In this document: in pieces, positions 36,776 through 40,134 of the stretch | Numbering within the stretch: position 1 is the first letter of the stretch | How the letters are laid out: every line of letters begins with the position of its first letter | DNA from: an uncultured Arthrobacter sp. | GTDB taxonomy: Bacteria; Actinomycetota; Actinomycetes; Actinomycetales; Micrococcaceae | Assembly: GCF_947493765.1 (NCBI RefSeq) | Contig: NZ_CANLSZ010000011.1 | Span: 1 to 40,134 of the forward strand | Direction: 5' to 3' | DNA length: 40,134 nucleotides | Made by a program: the position numbers and the translations under genes | The notes under the pieces: generated by a model | Seen by the model: the letters and a program-made list of their open reading frames with translations, nothing else | What the model was told of the DNA's origin: nothing | The model's database searches: none

Positions 36776-39252
36776 TCCACCCCCATGTTTGCGAGATGCT
36801 GGGCAACCTTGAGGTTCAGCGCCTCGACTTCGGCCTCTAGATCGCTGAGAGTCGCGTCGTATCGCTTGCCCAATTCCTTAATTCGGGCAACTAGATTGTA
36901 GGTTAGTTTCGTTATTTCGCCTGTGACGCCACTAATGACCGCAGTTCTCCATTTGTCATCGAGGACAAGCTGCTGGACATCTTGCTCAGTGAGCTTGCCG
37001 TAGTGGTTGAGCGTGGCGGTATCCAATCGGGTTTGCGCGTCCTTCTGGAGTTTCTTCGCTCCAGATTCTCTGTTGTAGAGTGCAATCAGGTGCTCGAGAG
37101 CCGTAATTTCTTCTGGATCACCGCGTTCATTCTTGGCAACGCGGAGCCTCGCGCTGGCCAGAGCCTTACTGATCTTGCCATCGTCCAAGGCTTCGGCGAG
37201 CAAGCCGTCGTCGGAAGCGTGCTCCTCGACATATTCCTCAATCTGGCGTGTTGCTTCCTCAGCCGCGGCGGTCAGATCGTCAATCTGGGCCTGGTCGTGG
37301 GCGAAATATCGGGTGACTATAAGTGTCGGAGGGACCAAATCCATCTTGTATTTGTCTGCATTCCGTCCTGAGCCGACCACCATGTCGGCCGTCTCGGTGA
37401 TTTTTAGGTCTTTGTCCTCGATGGTTTTGCGTGGCTTGGCTGCGTTTAGCCATCCCTCATTCATAAGCAAGAAGACATCATCGTGCATGACGCTATGCCA
37501 GTAGGTCATCAACTGCTCATAGATGTCATACGCATCCACTAGGGGAGTGTCTTTGAATCGGCTCAGTAAGTTATCTCCAAGATCGGAGATCAAGTCATTT
37601 GGGTTAGTATCGCTCGTAATATTCTCTAGTGCTGGGCGATAGGCTGCGTACCAATCCGCCACTTGGGTTCGCGCTATTTCCAAAAAGCTGGTGAACTCGG
37701 CTGAGTCGAGGATCACTTGCTGGACATCGGAAATATCGATGATCAACTCGCTGTAACCGTTTTGTCCGTTACTTGCAAACAGTCGTTGACGTAGAGCTGG
37801 AAATGCGTCCCAGCTTGCACTGAGTGCGTCTATGTCGCGGTCGGGTATGCCACCGTGGATGTGAGCATAGAGATCTTGGATATCCTCCGGATCGGATGAG
37901 TCGACATAGCGTGGAATGTTGAGGTTAAAATCATTGGTTGCATTGCCGATTTCGCTCAGCGGGACCATGCGAGAGTAACCTTCGATCTCCAGATTTTTCC
38001 CGAATACGTCAACAATTTTATGCATGTCCTGGGAGCGCAGTCGATTCTTGCTGCTGTCCTTGAGGTAGCCGGCAGAGGCGTCGATCATGAATACTCCGGT
38101 ACGACTCTGAGCATTCTCCTTGTCGAGCACGATGATGCAAGCTGGGATGCTGGTGCCATAGAACAAGTTGGCCGGCAGTCCGATGATGCCCTTGATGAAG
38201 CCGCGTTTAAGGAGCTGTTTTCGGATGATGGCCTCAGCGTTGCCGCGGAAGAGAACTCCGTGGGGAAGAATAACTGCAGCCTTACCCGTGCTCTTCATGG
38301 ACTTGAGGATGTGGAGTAGGAAAGCGTAATCACCATTCTTTTCAGGAGGGGTCCCGTATTCAAAGCGCCCAAACTCGTTCTCGAGGCCGTTGCTCCAAGA
38401 CTTAATGGAAAAGGGTGGGTTGGCTACAATGTAGTCGAATGTTTCGAGACTGCCGCCAGTAGTGAACTGGGGGCTGGTGATCGTGTCACCTTTGCGTATA
38501 TCGGCGATCTCGTTGCCGTGCAGGATCATGTTCATCTTGGACAGGGCCCAAGTGGCATTGTCTTTTTCCTGGCCGTAGATAGTCAATCCCTGGCGAGATT
38601 CAGCCGCAACCTTTAGAAGTAGTGAGCCCGAACCACAGGTTGGATCGTAGACCGTTGCGGACCGCGGGGTGTCAGGGGTGACGCTGATCAACTTGGCGAT
38701 AACACGTGAGACCTCTGCCGGCGTGTAGAACTGACCCTTGGACTTGCCGGACTCGGTGGCGAAATGACGCATGAGATATTCGTAAGCATCGCCCAGTAGG
38801 TCGTCGCCCTCAGCACGCGAACCGCGGAAGTCGAGTTCCTGGAAGATAGTAACCAGCTTCGAGAGCCGGTCCTGCATCTCCTTGGCCTTGCCGAGCTTTT
38901 CCTCATCATTGAAGTCGGCCAGGTCAATGACCTTTTGCAGGTCGTTGGCTTCGGCGAGCTTGGCGATGATCTTGTTGATCTTGTCGCCGATCTCCTTATC
39001 ACCTTTGACGGCGACCATCTCATCGAAGGATCCGCCTGCAGGCACATCAATAAGAGAGTTGGGGTCCGTCTTAGCCTTGTCGGAGACGTACTTTACGAAC
39101 AACATGGTCAGGATGTAGTCCTTGTACTGGCTGGCATCCATGCCGCCACGCAGCTCATCACAGCTCTTCCAGAGTGAGCTGTAGAGATCCGATTTTTTGA
39201 GCGCCACGGCTCGTACCCCTTGCGTTGATCCTGATTCAGTTGAAGTTGTCAT
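36772..39252 (-). CDS. hsdM: Type I restriction system methyltransferase subunit
   Basis: The 826-aa protein is an N6-adenine DNA methyltransferase. It has an N-terminal HsdM bundle (about 20-150), the SAM-binding motif DPTCGSGS (203-210) and the catalytic NPPF (278-281). It is longer than the usual roughly 500 aa: about 300 further residues, mostly helical and coiled-coil-like, follow the methyltransferase core. The ATG at 39252 has GGAG about 8 bases upstream; the open frame to 39417 has no protein-like start. It is the first gene of the five-gene restriction operon. Confidence 0.94.
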   Translation of the reverse strand: MTTSTESGSTQGVRAVALKKSDLYSSLWKSCDELRGGMDASQYKDYILTMLFVKYVSDKAKTDPNSLIDVPAGGSFDEMVAVKGDKEIGDKINKIIAKLAEANDLQKVIDLADFNDEEKLGKAKEMQDRLSKLVTIFQELDFRGSRAEGDDLLGDAYEYLMRHFATESGKSKGQFYTPAEVSRVIAKLISVTPDTPRSATVYDPTCGSGSLLLKVAAESRQGLTIYGQEKDNATWALSKMNMILHGNEIADIRKGDTITSPQFTTGGSLETFDYIVANPPFSIKSWSNGLENEFGRFEYGTPPEKNGDYAFLLHILKSMKSTGKAAVILPHGVLFRGNAEAIIRKQLLKRGFIKGIIGLPANLFYGTSIPACIIVLDKENAQSRTGVFMIDASAGYLKDSSKNRLRSQDMHKIVDVFGKNLEIEGYSRMVPLSEIGNATNDFNLNIPRYVDSSDPEDIQDLYAHIHGGIPDRDIDALSASWDAFPALRQRLFASNGQNGYSELIIDISDVQQVILDSAEFTSFLEIARTQVADWYAAYRPALENITSDTNPNDLISDLGDNLLSRFKDTPLVDAYDIYEQLMTYWHSVMHDDVFLLMNEGWLNAAKPRKTIEDKDLKITETADMVVGSGRNADKYKMDLVPPTLIVTRYFAHDQAQIDDLTAAAEEATRQIEEYVEEHASDDGLLAEALDDGKISKALASARLRVAKNERGDPEEITALEHLIALYNRESGAKKLQKDAQTRLDTATLNHYGKLTEQDVQQLVLDDKWRTAVISGVTGEITKLTYNLVARIKELGKRYDATLSDLEAEVEALNLKVAQHLANMGVE

Positions 39253-39392
39253 GTGGCAGTCTCCAGCCACGCGACGGTAGCTACTTAGTGTTGGTTTCAA
39301 TCTACCGGGGAGCGACGACAAATCAGGTGAGGTCGGGCTGTGCGAGGTAGGTTTGCGGGTGGGGAGAGACCTCAACCACGACCCGCTAACTG

Positions 39393-39429
39393 GCCTAAAG
39401 TATACCACAAATGGCATATATCTTATAGG
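39393..39429 (-). promoter_or_regulatory. AT-rich candidate promoter with imperfect inverted repeat, hsdM operon
   Basis: The 193-base gap between the edge gene and hsdM holds one strikingly AT-rich block. On the minus strand it contains TATACT (39399-39404), a good -10 match, though no matching -35 is obvious. The arms CCTAAAGTATACC and GGCATATATCTTATAGG are imperfectly complementary. The arrangement could bind a controller. The 5' leader would be about 140 bases. Confidence 0.35.
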
Positions 39430-39445
39430 TCACTGAGCCTCTCGC

Positions 39446-40134
39446 TTACTGCCCTATAGCGAGAAGGTCGATCGTCGCAATCGTGCGATAGACGGCGAAG
39501 CGGACGTCGAAGCCATGGGGGAGCTTGGCGTGGTTTTCGAGCGTGACGGTGCGCATAGGTGCATCCCGTCCTTCGATTGAGATGCTGATCAGTTTCAACT
39601 CGTCATCGATGTTGGGCAAATCCGGCAGCGGTAGGGTGACGCGGTGTCGCTTCATCGTGTAGGTGTCGTTGCTCGCGGTGGTGACAGGGTAGTCGTCGAG
39701 GTCGACCACGAGCTCGCGTTCCTCTGGTTCGTCGTCGACGCCATAGGCCCACAACCGGATCAGGGGTGCACGACTAGGCAGGGATGCCGTTGTCATCTGG
39801 TCGATAACGATCATCAGGCCGGATTCGGCTGTCCCTGTCACTTCAATGCCAAGTAGCTCGCTGCCAAGCCGCCCCTGGATGTCAGCTAGGTACACCAGCT
39901 CCGCGGCAATGGTCTTCAGGCCGGCGTCGCTCCATCGTCGTGCGCTTCGCTGATCTTTCACCTCTGTGTCGGAAAGCGCCTCCGCCGTCTGTTGAAGCCG
40001 GTCGAGAACACTATCGGCTTTGACGCATATCGACAGGGCAGCTGCTGCCTCATTGCGGGCTCTTCGGACATCCGGTGGGGGTGAGGATCTGAGGCTGTCC
40101 GGTTGAGGGGTGGCGGGAAGGGGTCGAGGTCCCC
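39446..40134 (-). CDS. Unrecognised protein, 5' end outside window
   Basis: The frame is open from the right edge to a TAA at 39446, at least 229 codons. A GTG at 39961 is the only in-frame start seen, but coding-like codon choice continues upstream of it, so the gene probably starts beyond 40134. The visible part has a helical segment (AAAALSICVKADSVLDRLQQTAEAL) and then a strand-rich half with ELLGIEVTGTAESGLMIVID, LWAYGVDDEPEERELVVDLDDY and ENHAKLPHGFDVRFAVYRTIATIDLLAIGQ. I do not recognise a family. It reads toward hsdM and could be a further defence gene or island cargo. Confidence 0.6.
   Translation of the reverse strand, partial: GPRPLPATPQPDSLRSSPPPDVRRARNEAAAALSICVKADSVLDRLQQTAEALSDTEVKDQRSARRWSDAGLKTIAAELVYLADIQGRLGSELLGIEVTGTAESGLMIVIDQMTTASLPSRAPLIRLWAYGVDDEPEERELVVDLDDYPVTTASNDTYTMKRHRVTLPLPDLPNIDDELKLISISIEGRDAPMRTVTLENHAKLPHGFDVRFAVYRTIATIDLLAIGQ
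40122..40132. repeat. 11-base sequence shared with the left island edge (right copy)
   Basis: GGTCGAGGTCC matches 25439-25449. It lies two bases from the end of the visible sequence, so whether this marks the island's right end cannot be judged here. The unassigned open frame passes through it. Confidence 0.2.

Larger units (their letters stand above)
25430..40134. mobile_element. Accessory defence island (left boundary in window, right boundary outside)
   Basis: From about 25430-25450 the sequence becomes clearly less G/C-rich, with more A/T in third codon positions, than every gene to its left. All recognisable genes on it are defence-related (Qat, type I restriction-modification) or unassigned. 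This is the usual pattern of a laterally acquired island. No full-length integrase, tRNA target or confirmed attachment repeat is visible, so the entry mechanism is unknown. Confidence 0.75.

Noticed and set aside
25430..40134. Prophage
   Set aside because: No capsid, tail, terminase, lysis or replication genes are present; only defence and unassigned genes.

Overview
The window is a high-GC actinobacterial chromosome segment. It is probably Micrococcales, close to Arthrobacter and its relatives. The support is third-position G/C bias on both strands, frequent GTG starts, ATGA/GTGA stop-start overlaps, an HspR-type HAIR operator before clpB, and actinobacterial families such as DUF3073. The species cannot be fixed from the sequence alone.

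Positions 1-25430 are core chromosome. From the left, mostly on the minus strand, they hold a flotillin-like membrane protein and a class B penicillin-binding lipoprotein. Next is a tightly overlapped choline-to-glycine-betaine operon (betT-betB-betA, uptake and two-step oxidation). Divergent from it is clpB with its HAIR box. A membrane-anchored disordered protein and a DUF3073 gene follow, then purF-purM. Behind these lie an EAL phosphodiesterase with DUF1059 upstream, and a run of four genes (asparaginase, sterol-carrier-like protein, DUF2079 membrane protein, small membrane protein). A membrane-anchored molybdopterin oxidoreductase is divergent from purD-purC. Four purine-biosynthesis genes are therefore present in two clusters.

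Just after the purC terminator, near 25430-25450, base composition drops abruptly and an accessory island runs to the right edge. It begins with a small helix-turn-helix ORF. Then comes a complete four-gene Qat antiphage operon on the minus strand: qatA KAP-type ATPase, qatB, qatC QueC-like enzyme, qatD TatD-like nuclease. Upstream of it is a five-gene type I restriction-modification operon: hsdM, hsdS, a GIY-YIG/DUF4357 gene, hsdR and a YgjP-like metallopeptidase. A partial unrecognised gene lies at the right edge. Genes within each defence operon overlap by 4-14 bases, so each operon is probably translated as a coupled unit.

No tRNA, rRNA, CRISPR array, intact insertion sequence or full-length integrase was seen. 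The right end of the island is outside the window. The main result is the two-system defence island at the purC 3' end. Qat itself is a described system; what may be new is the two accessory genes in the restriction operon, the unassigned edge gene, and the integration site.
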